Source of the DNA: Actinomycetes bacterium
GTDB taxonomy: Bacteria > Actinomycetota > Actinomycetes > S36-B12 > GCA-2699445
Direction of reading: 5' to 3'
Assembly (NCBI GenBank): GCA_022600255.1
Contig: JAHZKU010000009.1
Location: 1 to 17,288 of the forward strand
DNA length: 17,288 bases
Below the pieces are notes generated by a model. It did no database searches. It was not told the DNA's origin and saw nothing but the letters and a program-made list of their open reading frames with translations. Shown one piece after another: positions 1 to 5,834 of the stretch (the first letter of the stretch is position 1; every line of letters begins with the position of its first letter). The position numbers and the translations under genes were made by a program.

Positions 1-240
1 ATCCTCAGCGATCACGCTGCCGGTCAACGCGCCAGCGGAACTGCCGACGAGGGCATCTGGCGTGATGTCGGTTTCGGCCAACGCTTGCAGTGATCCCCAC
101 TGTACGGCGCCGTGGGAGCCGCCCCCGGCCAGCGCGAAGAAGATCGGCTTGGGTAGTCGATGGGCGAGTTCGAGCGCGCCCAAGGCCTGAATCCCGCTAG
201 GTCGTGCCGGGGGGACGTGGATGTCAGGGGCATTGGCCAT
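1..240 (-). CDS. Patatin-like phospholipase, N-terminal part (cut by left window edge)
   Basis: The first 80 codons of a minus-strand gene are visible and the rest lies beyond base 1. The translation carries the two hallmarks of the patatin-like acyl hydrolase fold. A glycine-rich oxyanion loop GGGSHG sits at residues 39-44. The nucleophile elbow GSSAG sits at residues 66-70, with Ser68 as the expected catalytic serine; the partner Asp-Gly motif would lie outside the window. By family knowledge such proteins hydrolyse ester bonds of lipids (RssA/YlbK-type in bacteria). There is no signal peptide, so it is probably cytoplasmic or membrane-associated. The ATG at 240 is the first possible start after an in-frame TGA at 256-258, and a GGGAG Shine-Dalgarno lies 7 nt upstream. 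It lies 166 bp behind the epimerase gene on the same strand. The substrate is unknown. Confidence 0.85.
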   Translation of the reverse strand, partial: MANAPDIHVPPARPSGIQALGALELAHRLPKPIFFALAGGGSHGAVQWGSLQALAETDITPDALVGSSAGALTGSVIAED

Positions 241-367
241 GCCAAGACTCCCATCTCACGGGGGTTGTGAAGCCACTCCGCAACCGCATCCCTACCCCCG
301 AAATGCTGCCGTTCGTTCGAGAGGGTGTCCACTCCAGCGGCGTATCACGGCCAACGGGTGATTCTTA

Positions 368-390
368 GCGGAGAGGTTTTGGCGGAGAGG
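368..390. repeat. Short direct repeat GCGGAGAGG x2 in the epimerase-patatin gap
   Basis: The 9-mer GCGGAGAGG occurs at 368-376 and again at 382-390, 14 bp apart, just beyond the epimerase stop codon. The 166-bp gap 241-406 otherwise shows no convincing gene, terminator or promoter. The repeat could be a regulator site for the patatin gene or chance; nothing in the sequence decides. Confidence 0.3.
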
Positions 391-406
391 CGCTCCTGGG
401 GGCTGG

Positions 407-850
407 CTATTCGGCGGACTCCACCAACTCGATGAGCACGCCACCGACGTCTTTGGGGTGAATGAAGTTCACGCGTGAGTTGGCGGTGCCCCGTTTCGGC
501 TCGTCGTACAGCACCCGCAACCCGGCCGCCCGCAGCCGAGCACCGGCCTCATCGATGTCGTCAACGCCGTAGGCGATCTGTTGGATGCCAGGCCCTACGC
601 GATCGAGGAACTTACCGATTGGGGAGTCGTCGGTGAGGGGGGCCAGTAGTTGAATGCTTGACCCGGAATCTCCCACCGCCAGCATGGCCTCGCGGACTCC
701 TTGTTCCTCGTTGGTCTCTTCGTGGGTGACAGTGACGCCGAAGGCCCGTTGGTACAGCTCGATCGCTGCGTCTAGGTCTGGCACCGCGATGCCAACGTGG
801 TCGATACGGGTAATCAGAGACTGCAGTGTGGGATCGGTCACCTTGCGCAC
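407..850 (-). CDS. mce: Methylmalonyl-CoA epimerase
   Basis: This 147-residue protein of the vicinal oxygen chelate (glyoxalase) superfamily interconverts (2R)- and (2S)-methylmalonyl-CoA, linking propionyl-CoA carboxylase to B12-dependent methylmalonyl-CoA mutase. Two beta-alpha-beta-beta-beta modules are visible, opening at IDHVGIAV (16-23) and GPGIQQIAYGVDDID (86-100). The NEEQGVREAM segment (47-56) and the C-terminal HPKD..GVLIELVE are typical. Probable metal ligands are His18, Gln67 and Glu141. The usual His-His pair of the second module is Gln90-Gln91 here. The GTG at 850 has a Shine-Dalgarno directly against it, whereas the GTG at 841 (codon 4) has GAAAGG 8 nt upstream, so the true start may be 841. 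It is divergent from the thiolase, and with meaB nearby the context supports methylmalonyl-CoA metabolism. Confidence 0.93.
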   Translation of the reverse strand: MRKVTDPTLQSLITRIDHVGIAVPDLDAAIELYQRAFGVTVTHEETNEEQGVREAMLAVGDSGSSIQLLAPLTDDSPIGKFLDRVGPGIQQIAYGVDDIDEAGARLRAAGLRVLYDEPKRGTANSRVNFIHPKDVGGVLIELVESAE

Positions 851-855
851 CTTTC
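850..855 (-). promoter_or_regulatory. Shine-Dalgarno GAAAGG that bears on the epimerase start
   Basis: On the minus strand GAAAGG (855 down to 850) ends 8 nt before an in-frame GTG at 841-839, an ordinary spacing. It overlaps the first base of the GTG at 850, the longest possible start, which would leave that start without usable spacing. This favours translation from 841 and a protein of 144 residues. Confidence 0.45.
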
Positions 856-862
856 ACTGGGG

Positions 863-876
863 GCGTGTCTACACGC
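863..876. promoter_or_regulatory. Palindrome GCGTGT-CT-ACACGC between divergent epimerase and thiolase genes
   Basis: A perfect inverted repeat with 6-bp arms and a 2-bp centre lies in the 94-bp divergent intergenic region, 13 bp from the epimerase start. Position and symmetry suit a dimeric repressor operator (for example of a TetR-type acyl-CoA regulator) that could control both directions. No cognate regulator gene is in the window, so the operator role is inference. A second small inverted repeat, TATCC-TCG-GGATA, follows at 903-915. Confidence 0.4.
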
Positions 877-944
877 ACTAGGGGATTGCTCAACGTTACC
901 GGTATCCTCGGGATATCCAGCAAGGCACCTAAGGAAAGGTCCTC

Positions 945-2141
945 ATGTCCACGCCATCAGGTTCAGTTATCGTTTCCGGAGCACGCACGCCAATGGGTCG
1001 CCTGCTCGGTTCCCTCAAGGGCTTCTCGGCCGCAGATTTGGGCGGGGTTGCTATCACTGGCGCGCTGGAGAAATCCGGGATCTCTCCTGACGACGTTGAC
1101 TACGTCATCATGGGCCAGGTGATTCAAGCTGGCTCGGGTCAGAACCCAGCCCGGCAAGCCGCCCTTAAGGGTGGTATCGGTATGGATGTTCCGGCGCTAA
1201 CCATCAACAAGGTATGCCTATCCGGTATTAACGCGATCGCGTTGGCGGACCAACTGGTGCGTGCTGGCGAGTACGACGTCGTCGTCGCCGGCGGCATGGA
1301 ATCAATGACCCAAGGCCCACACTTGTTGCCAAGCTCGCGTGGCGGGTACAAATACGGTGACGTTTCTGTGGTTGACGCCACGGCGTACGATGCCCTGACC
1401 TGTGCGATCGACGAAGTGGCCATGGGGGTGTCCACCGAGACCCACAACGCGAAATACGACCTGACCCGCGAGGAGCAGGACGCTTTCTCAGCCCAATCAC
1501 ACCAGCGGGCCGCCGCCGCCGCAAAGAACGGCCTGTTTGACGACGAGATCGTGAAAGTTGAGATTCCCCAGCGTAAGGGCGACCCCATTGTGTTTGAGAG
1601 TGATGAGGGAGTGCGTGCCGACACGACGACCGAGTCTCTGGCGCGCTTGCGCCCAGCCTTTGCCAAAGAGGGCACCATCACGGCGGGTTCTGCCTCGCAG
1701 ATTTCCGACGGTGCAGCCGCGGTTGTGGTGATGAGCAAGGCGAAGGCGCAGGAGTTGGGTATCGAGTGGCTTGCGGAGATCGGTGCCCATGGCGTTGTGG
1801 CCGGCCCGGATGCATCGCTGCAGGAGCAACCCGCCAACGCGATCATCCAAGCCTGTGAGAAGGACGGTCTCGAACCCAGTGACTTGGACCTACTGGAATT
1901 GAACGAAGCGTTCGCCGCAGTTGGCCTGGTCTCCTCCCGCAAACTTGGCGTTTCGGAAGACATCGTGAACGTGAACGGTGGCGCGATCGCCATGGGTCAC
2001 CCGGTGGGAATGTCAGGTGCGCGTATTGTGCTGCACTTAGCGAACGAGTTGAAGCGCCGTGGTGGCGGGATCGGTGCCGCAGCGTTGTGTGGCGGCGGTG
2101 GTCAAGGCGACGCACTGATCGTCAAGGTCCCGACGAGCTAG
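945..2141 (+). CDS. atoB: Acetyl-CoA C-acetyltransferase (biosynthetic-type thiolase)
   Basis: This 398-residue thiolase condenses two acetyl-CoA to acetoacetyl-CoA, or runs in reverse. The nucleophilic cysteine is Cys91 in the NKVCLSG context. The C-terminal catalytic pair is His352 in GGAIAMGHPVGMSGAR and Cys382 in CGGGGQGD, and the NEAF substrate-loop motif precedes them. Length and all three catalytic residues match functional tetrameric thiolases. The start at 945 is well supported: AAGGAAAGG at 931-939 lies 5 nt upstream. It is divergent from the epimerase and 37 bp upstream of meaB, probably co-transcribed with it. The same neighbour relation is known from M. tuberculosis fadA4 (Rv1323). 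Whether it acts in degradation, ketogenesis or polyhydroxyalkanoate supply cannot be told here. Confidence 0.93.
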   Translation: MSTPSGSVIVSGARTPMGRLLGSLKGFSAADLGGVAITGALEKSGISPDDVDYVIMGQVIQAGSGQNPARQAALKGGIGMDVPALTINKVCLSGINAIALADQLVRAGEYDVVVAGGMESMTQGPHLLPSSRGGYKYGDVSVVDATAYDALTCAIDEVAMGVSTETHNAKYDLTREEQDAFSAQSHQRAAAAAKNGLFDDEIVKVEIPQRKGDPIVFESDEGVRADTTTESLARLRPAFAKEGTITAGSASQISDGAAAVVVMSKAKAQELGIEWLAEIGAHGVVAGPDASLQEQPANAIIQACEKDGLEPSDLDLLELNEAFAAVGLVSSRKLGVSEDIVNVNGGAIAMGHPVGMSGARIVLHLANELKRRGGGIGAAALCGGGGQGDALIVKVPTS

Positions 2142-2178
2142 TTCGGCCGCAAGCGTTGTCCTTGCACCCGCGTGACTC

Positions 2179-3144
2179 ATGACTAGCCAAGAGTTGGTGT
2201 TCGCCGCTGCAGCTGGGGATCGCCGTGCGCTGGGTCGCCTCCTCTCGGTGATTGAAAACCAAACTGAGGCACTCCCTGCCATCACTGCGGAGATCTCGCG
2301 CCGATCAAGCGATGCTCAAATCGTGGGCCTGACCGGACCACCCGGGGTCGGGAAGTCCACGACGACTTCGGCCTTAGTGCGTCACTGGCGGAACACCGGG
2401 TTGCGGGTCGCTGTCTTGGCCGTTGACCCCTCATCGCCGTACTCCGGCGGTGCGCTCTTAGGTGATCGGGTTCGGATGGAGGACCACAGTGCCGACTCCG
2501 ACGTGTTCATTCGCTCCATGGCGGCACGCGGCAAACTTGGTGGGCTCGCCGAGTCCGCTCCGGTGGCGGCCAGCGCGCTAGCCGCGTGTGGGTTTGATCG
2601 GGTGATTCTAGAAACGGTCGGGGTCGGACAGTCAGAGATCGACATTGTGAGCTACGCCGATACGGTTGTGGTGTTGCTAGCCCCTGGGATGGGTGACAGT
2701 ATCCAAGCGGCCAAGGCCGGCCTGCTAGAGATTGCGGACATCTTCGCGGTGAACAAGGCAGACCGGCCAGGCGTGCGCGCGACCGAACGCGAGCTACGGG
2801 CGATGGTCTCGATGAAAGCGGTGGCGCCGGGCGGTTGGACTGTCCCAGTTCTGAAGTTGGTGGCAAGCGCGGGAGAAGGGATCGCCGAACTCGCGCAGCA
2901 AATTCAATCCCACGACGAAACGGCACGGGCCAGCGGCTCCCGCGCGCAGCGCAGGGCCGACCGTCAAGTGCGCGCCTTGCGCAGCGCAGCGACCGGTCTA
3001 TGGCTAACCCAACTCGATTCAGTCGATGCTGACGTCCAGCGACTCGCCACGGCGATCTCGGCAAACGAAACCGACCTGTATTCGGCGGCATCCGAAGTGT
3101 TTGCGGCGGCAACACGGCCGTCCACCAGACCCCCGCAGGACTAG
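2179..3144 (+). CDS. meaB: Methylmalonyl-CoA mutase-associated GTPase MeaB (ArgK family)
   Basis: This 321-residue P-loop GTPase of the MeaB/ArgK (G3E-related) family gates loading of adenosylcobalamin into methylmalonyl-CoA mutase and protects or repairs the mutase. The Walker A motif GPPGVGKS is at 53-60. It is followed by the family motif DPSSPYSGGALLGDRVRM (83-100), the IRSMAARGKLGGLA segment, ETVGVGQSE (145-153, switch/Walker B region) and the base-specificity motif NKAD (192-195). The C-terminal helical arm is shorter on conserved sequence. The ATG at 2179 has no clear Shine-Dalgarno, but the gene is only 37 bp behind the thiolase, so translation may depend on the upstream gene. The mutase subunits are not in the window. 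The epimerase and thiolase next door fit the same pathway. Confidence 0.93.
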   Translation: MTSQELVFAAAAGDRRALGRLLSVIENQTEALPAITAEISRRSSDAQIVGLTGPPGVGKSTTTSALVRHWRNTGLRVAVLAVDPSSPYSGGALLGDRVRMEDHSADSDVFIRSMAARGKLGGLAESAPVAASALAACGFDRVILETVGVGQSEIDIVSYADTVVVLLAPGMGDSIQAAKAGLLEIADIFAVNKADRPGVRATERELRAMVSMKAVAPGGWTVPVLKLVASAGEGIAELAQQIQSHDETARASGSRAQRRADRQVRALRSAATGLWLTQLDSVDADVQRLATAISANETDLYSAASEVFAAATRPSTRPPQD

Positions 3145-3160
3145 CGCCTCTCGCCCTCGC

Positions 3161-3183
3161 AGCGGGTTTGGGTGGGGCCCGCT
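3161..3183 (+). terminator. Possible stem-loop after meaB (no U-tract)
   Basis: AGCGGG (3161-3166) and CCCGCT (3178-3183) can pair as a 6-bp GC-rich stem with an 11-nt loop, starting 17 nt past the meaB stop codon. There is no run of T after it, so it is at best a weak or factor-dependent terminator. Confidence 0.3.
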
Positions 3184-3200
3184 CACGCGACTGGTCGCTC

Positions 3201-3248
3201 GGCTAAGGCCTCGGTTAAGGCCTCGGTTAAGGCCTCGGCTGGACCTCG
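3201..3248 (+). repeat. 12-bp tandem repeat upstream of the thioredoxin gene
   Basis: Four units of 12 bp run head to tail: GGCTAAGGCCTC, GGTTAAGGCCTC, GGTTAAGGCCTC and a decayed GGCTGGACCTCG. The second and third are identical and the first differs by one base. Each intact unit contains the palindrome AGGCCT. The array ends 3 bp before a -35-like TTGTTC, so it abuts the probable promoter of the downstream gene. It could be repeated protein-binding sites or a slippage-prone minisatellite. An open frame across it would encode a low-complexity Leu-Arg-Pro-Arg string, which I do not regard as coding. Confidence 0.8.
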
Positions 3249-3250
3249 GG

Positions 3251-3280
3251 TTGTTCAGCGCTGGATGCTGTTGTCACAAT
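3251..3280 (+). promoter_or_regulatory. Probable promoter of the thioredoxin gene (leaderless geometry)
   Basis: A TTGTTC hexamer (3251-3256) and a CACAAT hexamer (3275-3280, one mismatch to TACAAT) are 18 bp apart. The expected transcription start falls at about 3287, the first base of the GTG start codon, which would make the transcript leaderless. The -35 resemblance is moderate. Confidence 0.45.
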
Positions 3281-3286
3281 AGGGAG

Positions 3287-4195
3287 GTGAGCGATTCAAT
3301 CCCCCGCGGTGCAGTTGATCTAGGTGCCCTTGCGGCCAAACGGGAAGCGGAGGCGAAAACCGCCGCCGCACCCCCGGGCCTCATCATTGATGTCACCACT
3401 GCAAACTTCCAAGCCGACGTGATCGACAGATCGATGTCCGTGCCGGTCGTGCTCGACTTGTGGGCCAGTTGGTGTGAACCCTGCAAGACGCTGTCACCCA
3501 TTCTGGAAGGTCTGGCGGCCGATGATGCCGGCAAATGGATTCTGGCAAAGGTGGATGTGGACGCCGAACCGCAGATTTCCCAGGCATTCCAAGTGCAGTC
3601 GATCCCTTCGGTATTCGCAGTCATCAAGGGCCAACCTCTCCCGCTCTTCCAAGGCGCCCTACCCAAAGAGCAGATCCGGCAATATCTGGACGCCTTGCTG
3701 GCTGAGGCGGCCAAGAATGGCGTGACCGGGTCGGCGGGGTCGGCGCCGCAGGATGTTCCTGATGAGGAAGCTGAACCCGAGCTCGACCCGGAGGCCGAAA
3801 AGGCCTACGACGCGATGGCCAACGCGGACTGGGACGCCGCAGAGTCGGCCTTCAAAGTCTTGATCGCGAAGAACCCCGCAGACGAGCAGGCGAAGGTGGG
3901 ACTAGCCTCGGCCAGTCTGTATCGACGCGTGGATGGCCTAGACCCAGTGGCTGTGGTGGAGGCGGCCGATCGCAACCCGACCGACGTACTGCAGCAGTGC
4001 CAGGCTGCCGACCTTGAGGCGGTTAATGGCCAACTGGGGGCAGCCTTCGCACGTCTGATTGCGGCCGTGCAGCGCAGCGCGGGCGACGATAGGGCTGTGG
4101 CGCGGGAACGTCTGCTGGCCCTGTTCGAGGTGGCCGGCCCTGAGCATCCGGACGTGCCGGCCGCGCGGGTGAATCTGGCGAACGCGCTGTTCTAG
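3287..4195 (+). CDS. Thioredoxin-domain protein with TPR-like C-terminus (YbbN/CnoX-like)
   Basis: This 302-residue protein starts with AVDLGALAAKREAEAK (9-24), typical of the actinobacterial family. A thioredoxin fold follows (about 33-140) with an intact redox motif WCEPC (Cys63, Cys66), the VDVDAEP strand and a cis-proline in QSIPSVF. After an acidic Pro/Glu linker (about 150-170), the C-terminal region (about 170-300) is Ala-rich and helical, like the TPR half of the co-chaperone YbbN/CnoX and of M. tuberculosis Rv1324. The likely role is cytoplasmic redox or holdase-type protein protection; no signal peptide or membrane helix is present. The GTG at 3287 is chosen because conserved sequence begins there and a promoter sits just before it. 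The longer open frame from 3026 would overlap meaB and read through the 12-bp repeat. The AGGGAG directly before GTG is too close for normal Shine-Dalgarno spacing. Confidence 0.85.
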   Translation: MSDSIPRGAVDLGALAAKREAEAKTAAAPPGLIIDVTTANFQADVIDRSMSVPVVLDLWASWCEPCKTLSPILEGLAADDAGKWILAKVDVDAEPQISQAFQVQSIPSVFAVIKGQPLPLFQGALPKEQIRQYLDALLAEAAKNGVTGSAGSAPQDVPDEEAEPELDPEAEKAYDAMANADWDAAESAFKVLIAKNPADEQAKVGLASASLYRRVDGLDPVAVVEAADRNPTDVLQQCQAADLEAVNGQLGAAFARLIAAVQRSAGDDRAVARERLLALFEVAGPEHPDVPAARVNLANALF

Positions 4196-4294
4196 CAAGT
4201 TTGCGACGTAGGTCGGCGGAACCGTTCTTGCGTTGCTGAGGGTCGCACCACCCCAGTCACGAGCACCCAATCCATCGGACAATCGGAGTTCAGT

Positions 4295-4894
4295 ATGAGC
4301 GAAAGCAGAGCACAGCAGTTCTTGGATCGGGTCTTCCCATATCTGCCCGAACTTAATGAGGATCGGTTCAGCAGCAAGTCCTGGAAGTTCGACAACCGCC
4401 CGACCAACGAAGGGGTGGGAATGATTCCGCGTCTGACCGTGGATGTCGAGAGGTTGGTGGAGAGAATCCTGGACGTCGAGGAGTACCCGCAAAACGTCAA
4501 ATACGTGGAGGATTGCCAGATCTTAGAACGCGAGTCGCCGACCTCGTTCACCTACGTGCAGCATATGAGTCTGCCGCTCCTTGGCAAGGTTCAGAGCGCC
4601 ATGGATATTTCTGATTTCGGTGAGCAGGACGGCTATCGTTTGGTCGCCTGGAACCAGAACCGTCCGGCAACGGACGCATTGAACAAGAAGCAGGGCTTTC
4701 GAACTGACTACAACTTGGGTGCTTGGCTCATCAAGCCCAACGCCGTCGCGTTCGCTCTGTCCTCTTGCCCGCGCAAGTCGGATGTGGGCGGGCTGAAGTT
4801 TGCGATCATGACGCGGGGAGCCGATGCCACCGCTGGCGAAGTCCTACGGCAGAACATTACGGGAATGACGGATTGGGCGGCGCGTCACGAATAG
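4295..4894 (+). CDS. SRPBCC/START-like ligand-binding domain protein (hypothetical)
   Basis: This 199-residue protein has no signal peptide or membrane helix. Its pattern resembles the SRPBCC (START/Bet v1-like, polyketide cyclase/dehydrase) fold. A helix-strand segment ILDVEEYPQNVKYVEDCQIL (about 58-77) is followed by alternating beta-strands (YVQHMSLPLLGKV..., YRLVAWNQN, YNLGAWLIKPNAVAFALS), and the long C-terminal helix EVLRQNITGMTDWAARHE would close the hydrophobic cavity. Such proteins bind lipids or other hydrophobic ligands, and no catalytic residue can be named. The start is supported by GGAG at 4285-4288, 6 nt before ATG. It is 99 bp behind the thioredoxin gene and convergent with the lipoprotein gene. 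The fold is inferred from pattern and the ligand is unknown. Confidence 0.72.
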   Translation: MSESRAQQFLDRVFPYLPELNEDRFSSKSWKFDNRPTNEGVGMIPRLTVDVERLVERILDVEEYPQNVKYVEDCQILERESPTSFTYVQHMSLPLLGKVQSAMDISDFGEQDGYRLVAWNQNRPATDALNKKQGFRTDYNLGAWLIKPNAVAFALSSCPRKSDVGGLKFAIMTRGADATAGEVLRQNITGMTDWAARHE

Positions 4895-4896
4895 TC

Positions 4897-4906
4897 GGGG
4901 TACCCC
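4897..4906. other. Palindrome GGGGTACCCC in the convergent gap
   Basis: A perfect 10-bp palindrome lies 2 bp past the stop of the SRPBCC-like gene in the 38-bp gap between convergent genes. It has no loop and no T-tract, so it is a poor intrinsic terminator. No better terminator is visible between these genes. Confidence 0.3.
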
Positions 4907-4932
4907 CGGCGCAACGTTCGTACGGCCCCGGG

Positions 4933-5829
4933 TTATGCGCACGCCCAAGCGGCGTCCTGGGCGGCGTTGCGGAAGTCCGCGAAGATGCGCGGACTCAGCG
5001 CACTAGCGAGACGGGGCGACACCGGCGCCAGTTCCAAGTCCGCCGAACCGTCATAGCTAACGTTGCTCCCCTGATAGCGCCACGTCTCGGCTTCTGTGTC
5101 GATCCGAATCGTCTGGGGGGTCTTGGGCTTGTTGGAGTTGTAGATGTATAGCAGGGCCTCATTGTTGCCTAGGCTCTCAATCTGGTAGGGGACGACGGCG
5201 TGCCCGTTCTTGAGGTCCTGCTCCACGCGGTTGTAGAGCCCCAAGGTATAGAGCGGGCCCCCAGGCTCAGCCCAAGCATCCTCCAAGGTCGCCAATACTT
5301 GCGATGGCGACATCCTGCGCAGTGAATTGATCGTCTCATCGGTGAGTTGGGTGGCGTTCCATCTCAGAATCTCGCGTTCGAGTTCGGGATTGTTTTGCAG
5401 TTGTAGTTCCGGGGTCCGCTCGGCCCCAAACTGGCTGGGGTCGGCGGCTCCGGAGTAGAAGAGCAGCGACAACACCGACAGACCTTCGCAGACGCCCCCC
5501 TGCGACAAGGTCTGAGCGTCACCTCGGAACGCGATGGCGCGAGGGTCCAGCTCGCATTCGGTCTGCGGGTCATCATCAGTGCAGGCCTGGCTACCGAGCA
5601 GTTCCCGAACGTCACCGTCGGAAAACTCCACACGGTTCGGGCCCACGCTGTAGTTGGCAAAAGCGAAACCGTCGGTTTCGGGGCGGAAGCCAGAATCTGC
5701 CACCACGCCAGCGTCATTCGCATAGTCCCAATCGGACTGTGGACCCGCACAAGCCGCTAGCGCCAGCGCCAACAGCAGCCCCACACTCGCGAATAGAGAG
5801 CGCCTGATCCGTCTGCCATGGCCCATCAT
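4933..5829 (-). CDS. Secreted lipoprotein with papain-like cysteine-peptidase signature
   Basis: This 298-residue protein has an N-terminal RRIRR charge cluster, a hydrophobic stretch and the lipobox LALAAC, with Cys27 as the lipidated residue; the mature protein would be anchored outside the membrane. The mature part shows a pattern typical of papain-like folds. Cys114 in GGVCEGLSVLSLLFY stands at the start of a helix, His210 in NGHAVVPYQIE opens a strand, and Asn231 in LLYIYNSNKP follows the next strand. The order Cys-His-Asn and the spacing fit a cysteine peptidase, transglutaminase-like or peptidase-like binding protein. I do not recognise a named family. Tandem ATGs at 5829 and 5826 start it 5 bp after the glgB stop, so it is almost certainly co-transcribed and possibly translationally coupled. 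Why a glycogen operon should carry it is not explained. Activity is inference; the lipobox is directly visible. Confidence 0.82.
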   Translation of the reverse strand: MMGHGRRIRRSLFASVGLLLALALAACAGPQSDWDYANDAGVVADSGFRPETDGFAFANYSVGPNRVEFSDGDVRELLGSQACTDDDPQTECELDPRAIAFRGDAQTLSQGGVCEGLSVLSLLFYSGAADPSQFGAERTPELQLQNNPELEREILRWNATQLTDETINSLRRMSPSQVLATLEDAWAEPGGPLYTLGLYNRVEQDLKNGHAVVPYQIESLGNNEALLYIYNSNKPKTPQTIRIDTEAETWRYQGSNVSYDGSADLELAPVSPRLASALSPRIFADFRNAAQDAAWACA

Positions 5830-5834
5830 TGGGC

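Noticed and set aside
24..332. Minus-strand open frame of 102 codons at the left edge
   Set aside because: It is a shadow of the patatin-like gene in another frame. The frame with the GGGSHG and GSSAG motifs, starting at 240, is the real one.
1139..1993. Long minus-strand open frame (284 codons) opposite the thiolase
   Set aside because: It is an antisense shadow caused by high third-position GC. The translation is Ser/Ala/Pro-rich with no domain pattern.
3201..3248. CRISPR-like array
   Set aside because: The repeats are directly contiguous 12-mers without spacers, so it is a simple tandem repeat.
3026..3286. N-terminal extension of the thioredoxin protein
   Set aside because: It would overlap the end of meaB by 119 bp and read the 12-bp repeat as a Leu-Arg-Pro-Arg string. 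Conserved sequence starts at the GTG at 3287.
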